This document shows positions 8,129-15,122 of a stretch of 28,108 nt of DNA, piece after piece. Each line of letters opens with the position of its first letter. Position 1 is the stretch's first letter. The stretch covers positions 1-28,108 of the forward strand of contig JBICHM010000034.1 of NCBI GenBank assembly GCA_043101835.1, in the 5' to 3' direction. The translations under genes and the position numbers were made by a program. Under the pieces are notes generated by a model. That model worked only from the letters and a program-made list of their open reading frames with translations. It was not told the DNA's origin and ran no database searches. Origin of the DNA: JBICHM01 sp043101835 (lineage in GTDB: Bacteria; Planctomycetota; Phycisphaerae; Phycisphaerales; UBA1924).

Positions 8129-8134
8129 TACGAT
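8129..8134 (+). promoter_or_regulatory. -10 element (TACGAT) of uvrC, leaderless layout
   Basis: TACGAT, six bases (CTTCGC), then GTG at 8141. The spacing matches that of nfo, the transporter, M20 and the histidine kinase gene, and it is the main evidence for choosing this GTG over the GTG at 8108. Confidence 0.5.
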
Positions 8135-8140
8135 CTTCGC

Positions 8141-9550
8141 GTGGCCGACGAATCGTCTCCTGACGCCAACCTGAAGGGCCCCGACCGCCCCGATGCGCCC
8201 GCGCCCCCCTGGGGCGCGGAGTCGCGCGAGGAGCGGCTTGCGCGCCTGCTCGTGAAGGCCCGCCACCTGCCGAAGTCGCCCGGCGTCTACCTGATGAAGG
8301 ACCACAAGGGCGTGGTCGTCTACATCGGGAAGGCGGTGCGTCTGGCGGACCGCGTGGCGTCGTACTTCCAGAAGTCCGCCGACCTCGGGCCGAAGAAGGG
8401 CGGGCTGCTGGAGGTCGTGCACGACTTCGAGATCGTCGAGTGCGAGACGGAGTGGGAGGCGCTGCTCGCCGAGGCGCGGCTCATCAAGGACACGCGCCCG
8501 CGCTTCAACGAGCGCCTCACCGACGACAAGACCTTCCCCTACCTCGCGGTGACGATGCGCGACGACTTCCCCGGCGTCTTCGTGACGCGCAGTCCGGCGG
8601 ACCCGGTCTTCAAAGGCGCGAAGATCTACGGGCCGTTTGCGAGCGCGGGGGCGCTGCGCGAGGCGGTGCAGGTGCTGCAGCGCGTCTTCAAGTACCGCAC
8701 CTGCACGCTGGAGATCACCGAAGGCGACCCGAAGAACCGCTACTTCCGCCCATGCCTGCTGCACGCGATCGGGCAGTGCACCGCGCCGTGCGCCGATCGG
8801 ATTACGAAGGACGCCTACCGGCGCGACATCGACCACTTCGTGCGCTTCCTCGGCAGCAAGCGCAGCGTGGTGCTGCGGGAGCTGAAGGCGGAGATGGCCG
8901 AAGCCGCGGCGGAGCTGCAGTACGAACGCGCGGCGAGCCTGCGCGACCAGATCCGCGCCATCGAGAAGCTCGACGACCGCGCGAGCGTGAAGGACGGCTG
9001 GCAGCCGGAGACGGAGATCGCGCACATCGACCCGAAGAAGGCGCTGGCGAGCCTGCAGCGCACGCTCGGGCTCGACGGGCCGATTCGCTGCGTCGAGGGC
9101 ATCGACATCGCGCACCTGATGGGCGGCGAGACGGTGGGCAGCAAGGTGTCGTTCATCGACGGGCGGCCCTTCAAGGATGGCTACCGGCGGTACCGGGTGA
9201 AGACGGTGGCGAACGACGACTACGCCGCGATCCGCGAGGTGGTGAGCCGGCGCTATCGCGACGCCGGTGCAGGGCACGAGCTGTACCCGGAGGTGATCCT
9301 CATCGACGGCGGGCTGGGGCAGCTGCACGCGGCCCTCGAGGCCTTCCACACGCTGGAAGCGCAGCCGCCGATGGTGATCTCGCTGGCGAAGAAGGAAGAG
9401 CTGATCTACACGCAGGAGCGCTCGGCGCCGATCCGGCTCGGGCGCGAGAACCCGGGCCTGCGCCTCTGCCAGGCGGTGCGTGACGAGGCCCACCGCTTCG
9501 CGCAGCACTACCACCACATCCTGCGCCGGAAGAAGACGCTCGGGGAGTGA
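8141..9550 (+). CDS. uvrC: UvrC excinuclease subunit, short form lacking the C-terminal HhH domain
   Basis: UvrC makes both incisions in nucleotide-excision repair. The 469-residue product has a GIY-YIG domain (GVY at 48-50, YIG at 61-63, and the catalytic Glu in LLAEARLIK), four cysteines in C-x16-C-x7-C-x3-C spacing (C188, C205, C213, C217) fitting the UvrC iron-sulfur site, a UVR motif (AAAELQYERAASLRDQI), and an RNase H-like domain with Asp322 (GIDIAHLMG), Asp389 (LIDGGLGQ) and His451 (RDEAHRF). The protein stops 18 residues after that His, so the C-terminal (HhH)2 DNA-binding domain is absent. The stretch between the UVR motif and the RNase H domain also looks roughly 80 residues shorter than in full-size UvrC (550-610). 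Both active sites look intact. The start is GTG at 8141. Confidence 0.92.
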   Translation: MADESSPDANLKGPDRPDAPAPPWGAESREERLARLLVKARHLPKSPGVYLMKDHKGVVVYIGKAVRLADRVASYFQKSADLGPKKGGLLEVVHDFEIVECETEWEALLAEARLIKDTRPRFNERLTDDKTFPYLAVTMRDDFPGVFVTRSPADPVFKGAKIYGPFASAGALREAVQVLQRVFKYRTCTLEITEGDPKNRYFRPCLLHAIGQCTAPCADRITKDAYRRDIDHFVRFLGSKRSVVLRELKAEMAEAAAELQYERAASLRDQIRAIEKLDDRASVKDGWQPETEIAHIDPKKALASLQRTLGLDGPIRCVEGIDIAHLMGGETVGSKVSFIDGRPFKDGYRRYRVKTVANDDYAAIREVVSRRYRDAGAGHELYPEVILIDGGLGQLHAALEAFHTLEAQPPMVISLAKKEELIYTQERSAPIRLGRENPGLRLCQAVRDEAHRFAQHYHHILRRKKTLGE

Positions 9551-9693
9551 GCGGGCGCGGGATTCCCGGACCTCTCGGGGAGAACCACGGGTCGTTCCGT
9601 GCGCTTGCGCCGAAGGCGCGGGGGTGATCGGTCGATACCAGTTTGTCGCCGCGCATGGCAGCGGGGCGGTTCCCGGAGGAGGTCCAGGTCCGC

Positions 9694-10998
9694 ATGCTGC
9701 GAGCGCCGATCCAGCGAGCCGTGCCGGGCATGACGCTCGCGCTCCCGCTGCGCCACCCGGGCCGACCGGACCGGGTGCTGCTGAAGGCGGGGTTTGAGCT
9801 CGACGAGGCGACGATCGAGAAGCTGCGCGCTCTGGGCACGCCGGAGTTGTGGGTGCGATTCCCCGGGGTGGACTTCATCGCGCGCCACATCAACCCCGAG
9901 GTGATGCGTCTTCAGGCGGAACTGACGCGCTCGATGGGCAACGCGATCGAGACCGTCGGCCAGGGCAGCGGGTCGCCGGTGCGCTACGCCGACTTCGAGG
10001 CGACGATGCGCCGCCTGCTGCACGAGCTGGCCACGAGCCCGCAGACGGGCGTGCTGATGGGCGACATCTGCTGCGACGACAGCGTCGTGCTGCAGCACTC
10101 GATGAACGTGTCGCTGCTGAGTCTGCTCATCGGGCTGCGCCTCGAGGCCTACCTGGTGCGCGAGCGCCGGCGCCTGACGCCGCCGCGCGCCAAGGACGTC
10201 GTGAACCTCGGGCTCGGCGCGCTCTTCCACGACATCGGCCTCTTGCGCATCGACCCCGACGCCCTCGAGACATGGAAGCGCACCGGCGAGGAATCGGCCG
10301 AGTGGCGCCGCCACGCCGTGCTGGGCTACAAGCAGGTGCGCGACCAGATCGACCCGACCGCCGCGGTTGTCGTGCTCCAGCACCACCAGGCGTGGGACGG
10401 CTCCGGATTCCCCAAGCGACGATCCCCGAACGGCGCGCTCGTGCCGGTCGCGGGGTCGCGCATCCACGTGTACTCGCGCATCGTCGCGGCGGCGGACGCC
10501 TACGACCGACTGCGCCATCCGGTCACGGGCGGCGCCAGCCTGCCACGCGTTCGCGCCCTGCGGATGATGCTCGACGAAGACATCCGGCGGCGCATCGACC
10601 CCATGGTCTTCAAGGGGCTGCTCGCTGTGGCGCCCCCGTACCCGCCAGGCATGCTGCTGGGGCTGAACACGGGCGAGAAAGCGGTCGTCGCCGGCTGGAG
10701 CCCGGTCGAGCCGTGCCGCCCGAGCGTGCGCATCATCGGCGACCTCGACGCGGCGGTGCGCGCCGATGAGTTCCACGGCCCGCTCGTCGATCTGCGCGAG
10801 CGAGAAGACCTATGGATCGTCGAGGCAGAGGGCGAGGTCGTGGAGGCCGACAACTTCACGGCGGCGGAGGCGGGGGACATCGACCTCGACGCCGCGGAAC
10901 GCGCGCTCTTCAACGCCGCCCCGGCGGACGATGCGCCCGACGACGCGTCGATCGACGAGATCGAGGCGGACGCCTTCGCCTGGGACGAGGCCGCCTGA
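9694..10998 (+). CDS. HD-GYP-related phosphohydrolase domain protein, signature degenerate
   Basis: This 434-residue protein resembles HD-GYP cyclic-di-GMP phosphodiesterases. The N-terminal 60 residues (PIQRAVPGMTLALPL, then LLKAGFELDEATIEKL) match the beta-rich lead domain common in this group. The HD domain shows His135 (QHSMNVS), His179-Asp180 (FHDIGL), His207 (RRHAVLGYK), His230-His231 (HHQAWDGSGFP) and Asp268 (AAADAYDRL), so a metal site looks complete. It departs from the signature: HHE is HHQ, GYP is GFP and HDIGK is HDIGL. Cyclic-di-GMP hydrolysis is therefore plausible but not assured. A 110-residue acidic tail follows. The start at 9694 is chosen for GGAGGAGG 11 nt upstream; TTG 9643 or ATG 9655 are possible. 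Uninterrupted, with no receiver or membrane domain. Confidence 0.82.
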   Translation: MLRAPIQRAVPGMTLALPLRHPGRPDRVLLKAGFELDEATIEKLRALGTPELWVRFPGVDFIARHINPEVMRLQAELTRSMGNAIETVGQGSGSPVRYADFEATMRRLLHELATSPQTGVLMGDICCDDSVVLQHSMNVSLLSLLIGLRLEAYLVRERRRLTPPRAKDVVNLGLGALFHDIGLLRIDPDALETWKRTGEESAEWRRHAVLGYKQVRDQIDPTAAVVVLQHHQAWDGSGFPKRRSPNGALVPVAGSRIHVYSRIVAAADAYDRLRHPVTGGASLPRVRALRMMLDEDIRRRIDPMVFKGLLAVAPPYPPGMLLGLNTGEKAVVAGWSPVEPCRPSVRIIGDLDAAVRADEFHGPLVDLREREDLWIVEAEGEVVEADNFTAAEAGDIDLDAAERALFNAAPADDAPDDASIDEIEADAFAWDEAA

Positions 10999-11023
10999 GG
11001 ACCCGTCGAACCGCCAATGAGAA

Positions 11024-11057
11024 CGCCGCCGACCCGGGCGAATCCGGATCGGCGGCG
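11024..11057. terminator. Hairpin between convergent HD-GYP and adaptor genes (bidirectional terminator candidate)
   Basis: CGCCGCCGA at 11024-11032 pairs with TCGGCGGCG at 11049-11057 (9 bp), with an inner CCGG/CCGG pair. It lies 25 bp past the HD-GYP stop and 26 bp past the adaptor stop. The minus-strand side continues with TTCTCATT, a weak U-tract, so it suits the adaptor transcript best. Confidence 0.5.
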
Positions 11058-11083
11058 GCGTGGTCGTCTGGTTGTGCCGAGGG

Positions 11084-12943
11084 TCACTCGGCGGCGGACG
11101 AGGCCGGCGTCGCGGCGGCGCTCGAGGGGCCGCCGGAGGACGAGCCGCCCTGGCCGGCGTCGTCGGGGATCTTGCCGTCGGGGAACTGCTGGCGGAGGCG
11201 CGTTTTCATCGCCTCGGGCAGTTCGAGGTCATCGATGTTCTTGCCGGCGTTGTCGCGGAGCCAGCCCTGCACGTCGAAGCCGCCGCGCTGCCCGCCCTGC
11301 TGGCGGGCGCCCTGGGGCTGACTCGCGGCGACGACGCGCGCCTGCTCGGCCTGCTCGTCCTCGGGAACGGCGACCGCCGCGAGGGCTTCCTCACTGAAGG
11401 GCTGATCAAGAATCTCGCCAGCCTGCGGCTCGCGAAGGAGGATCCGCTCGCCGCCCTCGAGGCCGGCGATGACCTCCGCCTGCGTGCTGGAGCGACGGCC
11501 GATGCGCACCGGAGTGCGGAGGAATCGCTCGCCGCGCTTCGCGTAGACGTACGAGATGCGCCCCTCGCGGAAGACGGACTGCACCGGAACGGTGAGGACG
11601 TCCTCCACGCGACCAAGGCGGATCTCGGCGTCGGCGCGCATAGAGGGCTTCAGTTCGCGATTCGTGTTGTCGCCCTCGAGGGCGATCTTCACGGTGTACT
11701 CACGCAGGTTGGGGTCGCGCCACCCGCCGCTGGCGGCGAGCACGCTGATGCTGTCAACCGTGCCGGAGAGCACGCGGTTCTGCAGCGCATCGACCTTCAC
11801 GGTGGCGGCCTGGCCGGCCTGCACGCGACCGGCGTTGCTCTCGTGCACCTTCACCGAGGCGACCATGCGGCTGGTGTCGGGCAGGATGATGAGCAGTTCG
11901 TTGGGGCGGACATTGCGCCCGATCTGCAGGGGGCCGTCGCCGCCCATCATGGAGCGGCCGCGCTCATCGCCGACGCTCGTGGCGTAGACCACGAGGCCGT
12001 CGGTGGGGGCGTACATCTTGGTGTAGGTGAGCTGGCGCTGCTCCTCGGCGAGGCGCTCCTCGTGGATGGCCAACTGGCGGCGCTTGTTGGTGAGGTCCGC
12101 CTCCTTGCTGGCGAGGCGGCTGTTGTTCTGCTGCTTGACGCGATCGAGCTCGGCGTCAGCCTCGTTCACATCGCTGGTCAGGCGCTTCTGGGTCTGGACG
12201 TACTCGTACTCCTCGAAGACCTCCTTCGAGAGGCGGGCGCGCTTCACCTCGGCCTGCGCCTCGATGTAGCGGATCTCGTCTTCCTTGAGCTTGTCCTTGG
12301 ACTCGAACCCGCGATCGAAGAGGTCCTTCGTCTGGCGGTACTGCTCGTCGTAAAGCTCGAGGTTGCGGTCGGCCTTCTCGATGGCGAGGTCGAGCTCCTG
12401 GCGGCGCTTGACGAGGTCGCCCTCTTCCCACTTCTTCAGCTCGATCTGGGCGAGTTCGAGCTTGAGCAGCGCCTGGCGGAGCGCGGCGTCGTTCTCGTTC
12501 TTCTGGATCTCGAGGGCGTTCTCGGCGACGACCAGCTCGCTGCGCGAACTCTCGACGCGGAGGGTGTCCTCCTCGATCTCGTTCTGAATCTCGTCGGCGT
12601 TCAGCTCGATGAGCAGGTCGCCTTCCTTCACGCGCGTGCCCTCGGCGACCACGTAGGTGATCAGGCCCTGGCGCTCGAGGCGGCTGCGGATCTCGGTCTG
12701 CTTCTGCGCCTCGAGCTCGCCGCTGGCGATCACGGAGATGTCGAAGGTGGTCGGCTCAACGACATGGAGGTCGGCGCTGACGGTCGCGGCCTCGTCGCCG
12801 CCGCGCTGGCTGAGCATGTAGCCGCCGACGGCCACGCCCACCAGCACGACGACCACGACGACGGTCAGGCTGGTGGCGCCGGCGCGCCGGAAGGCGCGTC
12901 GCGGGGTGGTGGTGCGGTCGAGCAGTTCGGAACGGTCGAGCAT
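11084..12943 (-). CDS. HlyD/MacA-type periplasmic adaptor (membrane fusion) protein
   Basis: The 619-residue protein starts at ATG 12943 with CGGAG about 8 nt upstream. An N-terminal anchor (about residues 25-45, Val-rich and ending VAVGGYML) precedes a periplasmic body. The barrel/lipoyl start is VIASGELEAQKQTEIRSR with LITYVVAEGTRVKEGDLL. A long coiled-coil hairpin of Glu/Leu/Arg-rich sequence follows (about residues 115-310), then the returning lipoyl half (YAPTDGLVVYA), a beta-barrel domain with VKVHESNAGRVQAGQAATVKV, and a membrane-proximal segment (VPVQSVFREGRISYVYA). A low-complexity tail of about 100 residues carries a short folded-looking patch (WLRDNAGKNIDDLEL). Adaptors link an inner-membrane pump (usually MacB-like) to TolC. 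It follows the TolC-type gene, but no pump gene lies in this window. Confidence 0.87.
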   Translation of the reverse strand: MLDRSELLDRTTTPRRAFRRAGATSLTVVVVVVLVGVAVGGYMLSQRGGDEAATVSADLHVVEPTTFDISVIASGELEAQKQTEIRSRLERQGLITYVVAEGTRVKEGDLLIELNADEIQNEIEEDTLRVESSRSELVVAENALEIQKNENDAALRQALLKLELAQIELKKWEEGDLVKRRQELDLAIEKADRNLELYDEQYRQTKDLFDRGFESKDKLKEDEIRYIEAQAEVKRARLSKEVFEEYEYVQTQKRLTSDVNEADAELDRVKQQNNSRLASKEADLTNKRRQLAIHEERLAEEQRQLTYTKMYAPTDGLVVYATSVGDERGRSMMGGDGPLQIGRNVRPNELLIILPDTSRMVASVKVHESNAGRVQAGQAATVKVDALQNRVLSGTVDSISVLAASGGWRDPNLREYTVKIALEGDNTNRELKPSMRADAEIRLGRVEDVLTVPVQSVFREGRISYVYAKRGERFLRTPVRIGRRSSTQAEVIAGLEGGERILLREPQAGEILDQPFSEEALAAVAVPEDEQAEQARVVAASQPQGARQQGGQRGGFDVQGWLRDNAGKNIDDLELPEAMKTRLRQQFPDGKIPDDAGQGGSSSGGPSSAAATPASSAAE

Positions 12944-13098
12944 CGCGGACTCCGAGAGTGTGCGGGCGCGGCGGTGGAGCGAATCGGCGTTCGGCCGGGC
13001 GTTGGGGCGGGCACAACGCGGACGGAGCGCCGGGGCCCACCATTGAAACCGGCGCATGGCGGCGCGGTTCCCACGCCACCCTCGCATTTACCGGATCG

Positions 13099-13117
13099 TC
13101 CGCCGGGAGTCGGCGGA
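13099..13117 (-). terminator. Short hairpin between the TolC-type and adaptor genes
   Basis: TCCGCCG and CGGCGGA form a 7-bp stem with a 5-base loop, 40 bp past the TolC-type stop on the minus strand. No T-tract follows, so it may be a pause or mRNA-stability hairpin rather than a true terminator. The rest of the 213-bp spacer (12944-13156) shows nothing I can name. Confidence 0.3.
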
Positions 13118-13156
13118 TGCATCCCCGTGCCCAACGAACAAGTGTAGGGAGCTATT

Positions 13157-14977
13157 TCAGGGCGTTCCCGGACCATTTGCGGGCTGATCCGCGCCTGCGG
13201 CCTCCGGGTCAGGCATCCCCGGAAGAGGCTGGAAACGGCCGTTCGGCTGCACGCGCATCTGGCCTGTGGCCAGCAGGTACTCGAGGATCGCCGAGCGGAG
13301 GGCCTGAATCGACCGGTCGCGGTCGTTCTCGGCCTGCAGCAGGTCGTCCTCGGCCTGGGTGATGTCGAAGGGGTCGCCTTCCTTGAGCTTCAACTCCTCA
13401 ATGAGGAGTTCGTTGTCCTGCACGCGTCGCTCGGCGAGCAGAATGCTGAACCGCTGCTGATCGATGTTCCGCCTCGCGGCCCGGGCGTCGAGGACCACGT
13501 TGTCGCGCGCCACCTCGTAGTTGCGCTGCTGGCGCTGGAGGCCGATAATCGAGCTCCGCAGGTTGAGTCGCTCAATCTCCCGGTCGAGCGGGAGGCCGAA
13601 TGTCACGCTGGCGCCGTAGACGGTGTCGTCGAACTCGAAGGCGATGCCCGGCTCGTCCTCGTTGGGGTCGGTGCCGGTGCTGATGTCGGCGGCGAGGTCG
13701 AGATCGGGCAGGAGGTTGTTGCGGGCGTTGGCGACGCGTCGGCGCGAGTCCTGCACCCGATCGCGCGTGTTCTGGAGGTCGAGCCGGTACTGGAGGGCGA
13801 TCTGGGCGGCCTCGGTCGGGCTGGCCGCGGGCTCGGGAACCTCGATCGTCAGCGGCTCGATGATGACGGCCGTCTCGACCGGCAGGCCGAGCCGGATCTT
13901 GAACCGGTCGAGCGAGATGATGTACCGCTCGCGCAGGTTGATCAGGGTGCTGCGGGCGCTGAGCACCGACTGCTGGAATCGGCGCTGGTCGGCGGCGGGT
14001 CGCTTGCCGGCCTCCACCTGGGCGCGCGTCCGCTCGGACGACTGCTCGAGGCTGGCCAGCGACCGCTCCTGGTTGCGGATGCTCGCCAGCTGGTTGGAGA
14101 GGTCGAAATAGTCGTTGGCGATGTCGACGAGGAACGAGCGCCGGAAGCGTTCGAAGTCGCGAGCTGCGTAGACCAGATCGCGTTCGGCCTGGATCAGGTC
14201 CTCGCGCGCCACGAGGCCGGCCCCCCGCAGCAGGGGGATGTTGCCCTCAAGGATGAGGACGGAGGACTGCACATAGTCGTCGGTCGCCGCGGCGCGGAGC
14301 TGTTCGGTGGCCGAAACGACCCATCGCGCCTCGATCTCGCCACCGTAGGGCAGGCGCTTGGTGGCGCGGAGTTCGTTGATGATCGACAGGGGGGTGTCGA
14401 TGGAGGAGTCGAACCCGCCGTTGATGCCGACGGTGGTGTCGTTGAAGAAGCGCGGGTCCCAGAGGTGGCGCTCGATGAGGAGGCGGATGGCAGCGAGGAT
14501 GTACTCCTCTTCCTCATTGATGTACTCGCGGGCGCTGGTCTGCGCGAGGCGGAAGGACTCGGGCAGGTCGAGACGCAGCGCGCCCTCGGGGTTGATGTCG
14601 GCGTAGGCGTCGAGCGCGGCGCCGACATCGCGGTCGGGCGGCGCGGATTCGAACTCCAGCCCCGAAGCAGGGGGGTTCCGTGTCTCGGGGTCGATCACCG
14701 AGTCATCGGGGCGGCGTGTGAACCCGTCCTCGCTGAACGAGTAGGCCGGAGGAACCGTGCCGCCGTCGAGGCGCGCGGACTCCTGCTCGAGCATCGAGTT
14801 GATGCGCCGATCGATGGCGGACATGCCCGAGCACCCGGCGACGAGACCGGCGATGGTGAGGGCGAATCCGGTGAGCGGAACGCGCGGCGCGCGCAGGCGA
14901 CGGCGCGGCGGGGCCGGCGTCGTGCGCGGCGCGCCCGGGGGCGTGCGCGTGGCGATCGGGTGTACCTCCTCAAGCAT
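13157..14977 (-). CDS. TolC-family outer-membrane efflux lipoprotein
   Basis: This 606-residue protein is an outer-membrane channel component of a tripartite exporter. After a Pro/Arg-rich n-region a hydrophobic helix ends in lipobox LVAGC with Cys49. The body has two related halves rich in long helices, typical of the OEP/TolC fold: the first around DLPESFRLAQTSAREYINEE and LIQAERDLVYAARDFERFRR, the second around AAQIALQYRLDLQNTRDRV, ARNNLLPDLDLAAD and DRDRSIQALRSAILEYLLATG. Strand segments such as YGASVTFGLPLDREIER fit the beta-barrel parts. The mature N-terminus carries an added region of about 80 residues before the first repeat. The ATG at 14977 is chosen because it gives a sensible signal peptide; TAGACT lies 8 nt upstream. 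It precedes the adaptor gene in the same direction, so the two likely form one efflux system. Confidence 0.85.
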   Translation of the reverse strand: MLEEVHPIATRTPPGAPRTTPAPPRRRLRAPRVPLTGFALTIAGLVAGCSGMSAIDRRINSMLEQESARLDGGTVPPAYSFSEDGFTRRPDDSVIDPETRNPPASGLEFESAPPDRDVGAALDAYADINPEGALRLDLPESFRLAQTSAREYINEEEEYILAAIRLLIERHLWDPRFFNDTTVGINGGFDSSIDTPLSIINELRATKRLPYGGEIEARWVVSATEQLRAAATDDYVQSSVLILEGNIPLLRGAGLVAREDLIQAERDLVYAARDFERFRRSFLVDIANDYFDLSNQLASIRNQERSLASLEQSSERTRAQVEAGKRPAADQRRFQQSVLSARSTLINLRERYIISLDRFKIRLGLPVETAVIIEPLTIEVPEPAASPTEAAQIALQYRLDLQNTRDRVQDSRRRVANARNNLLPDLDLAADISTGTDPNEDEPGIAFEFDDTVYGASVTFGLPLDREIERLNLRSSIIGLQRQQRNYEVARDNVVLDARAARRNIDQQRFSILLAERRVQDNELLIEELKLKEGDPFDITQAEDDLLQAENDRDRSIQALRSAILEYLLATGQMRVQPNGRFQPLPGMPDPEAAGADQPANGPGTP

Positions 14978-14985
14978 GCGGGGCG

Positions 14986-14991
14986 AGTCTA
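14986..14991 (-). promoter_or_regulatory. Candidate -10 element (TAGACT) for the TolC-type gene
   Basis: On the minus strand TAGACT is followed by eight bases and the ATG at 14977, giving a leader of about 1-2 nt. This is close to, but not exactly, the 6-nt spacing seen at the clearly leaderless genes. Confidence 0.35.
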
Positions 14992-15034
14992 CCGCCACCC
15001 TCGCGCCCGCGTTGCGGGGTGTCTGCGAGGGGCC

Positions 15035-15040
15035 TACGCT
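15035..15040 (+). promoter_or_regulatory. Candidate -10 element (TACGCT) for the GH35-like gene
   Basis: TACGCT fits the TANNNT pattern seen at other promoters here. A start near 15047 would give a leader of about 76 nt. No Shine-Dalgarno sequence is visible before the ATG at 15123, which is unusual for a leadered gene. Confidence 0.3.
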
Positions 15041-15122
15041 TCCCTTCGCCCCGAAACAAGGCATTTCCGCTTCGTCGCGCGGGCCGGAGCCTGCGTGCGC
15101 GAGCGGCCGGGCTCTCTTCTCT

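Noticed and set aside
8108..8140. Alternative uvrC start at GTG 8108, overlapping the M20 stop
   Set aside because: It would place the TACGAT box inside the gene. GTG 8141 has the 6-nt spacing shared by other genes here, though the choice is not proven.
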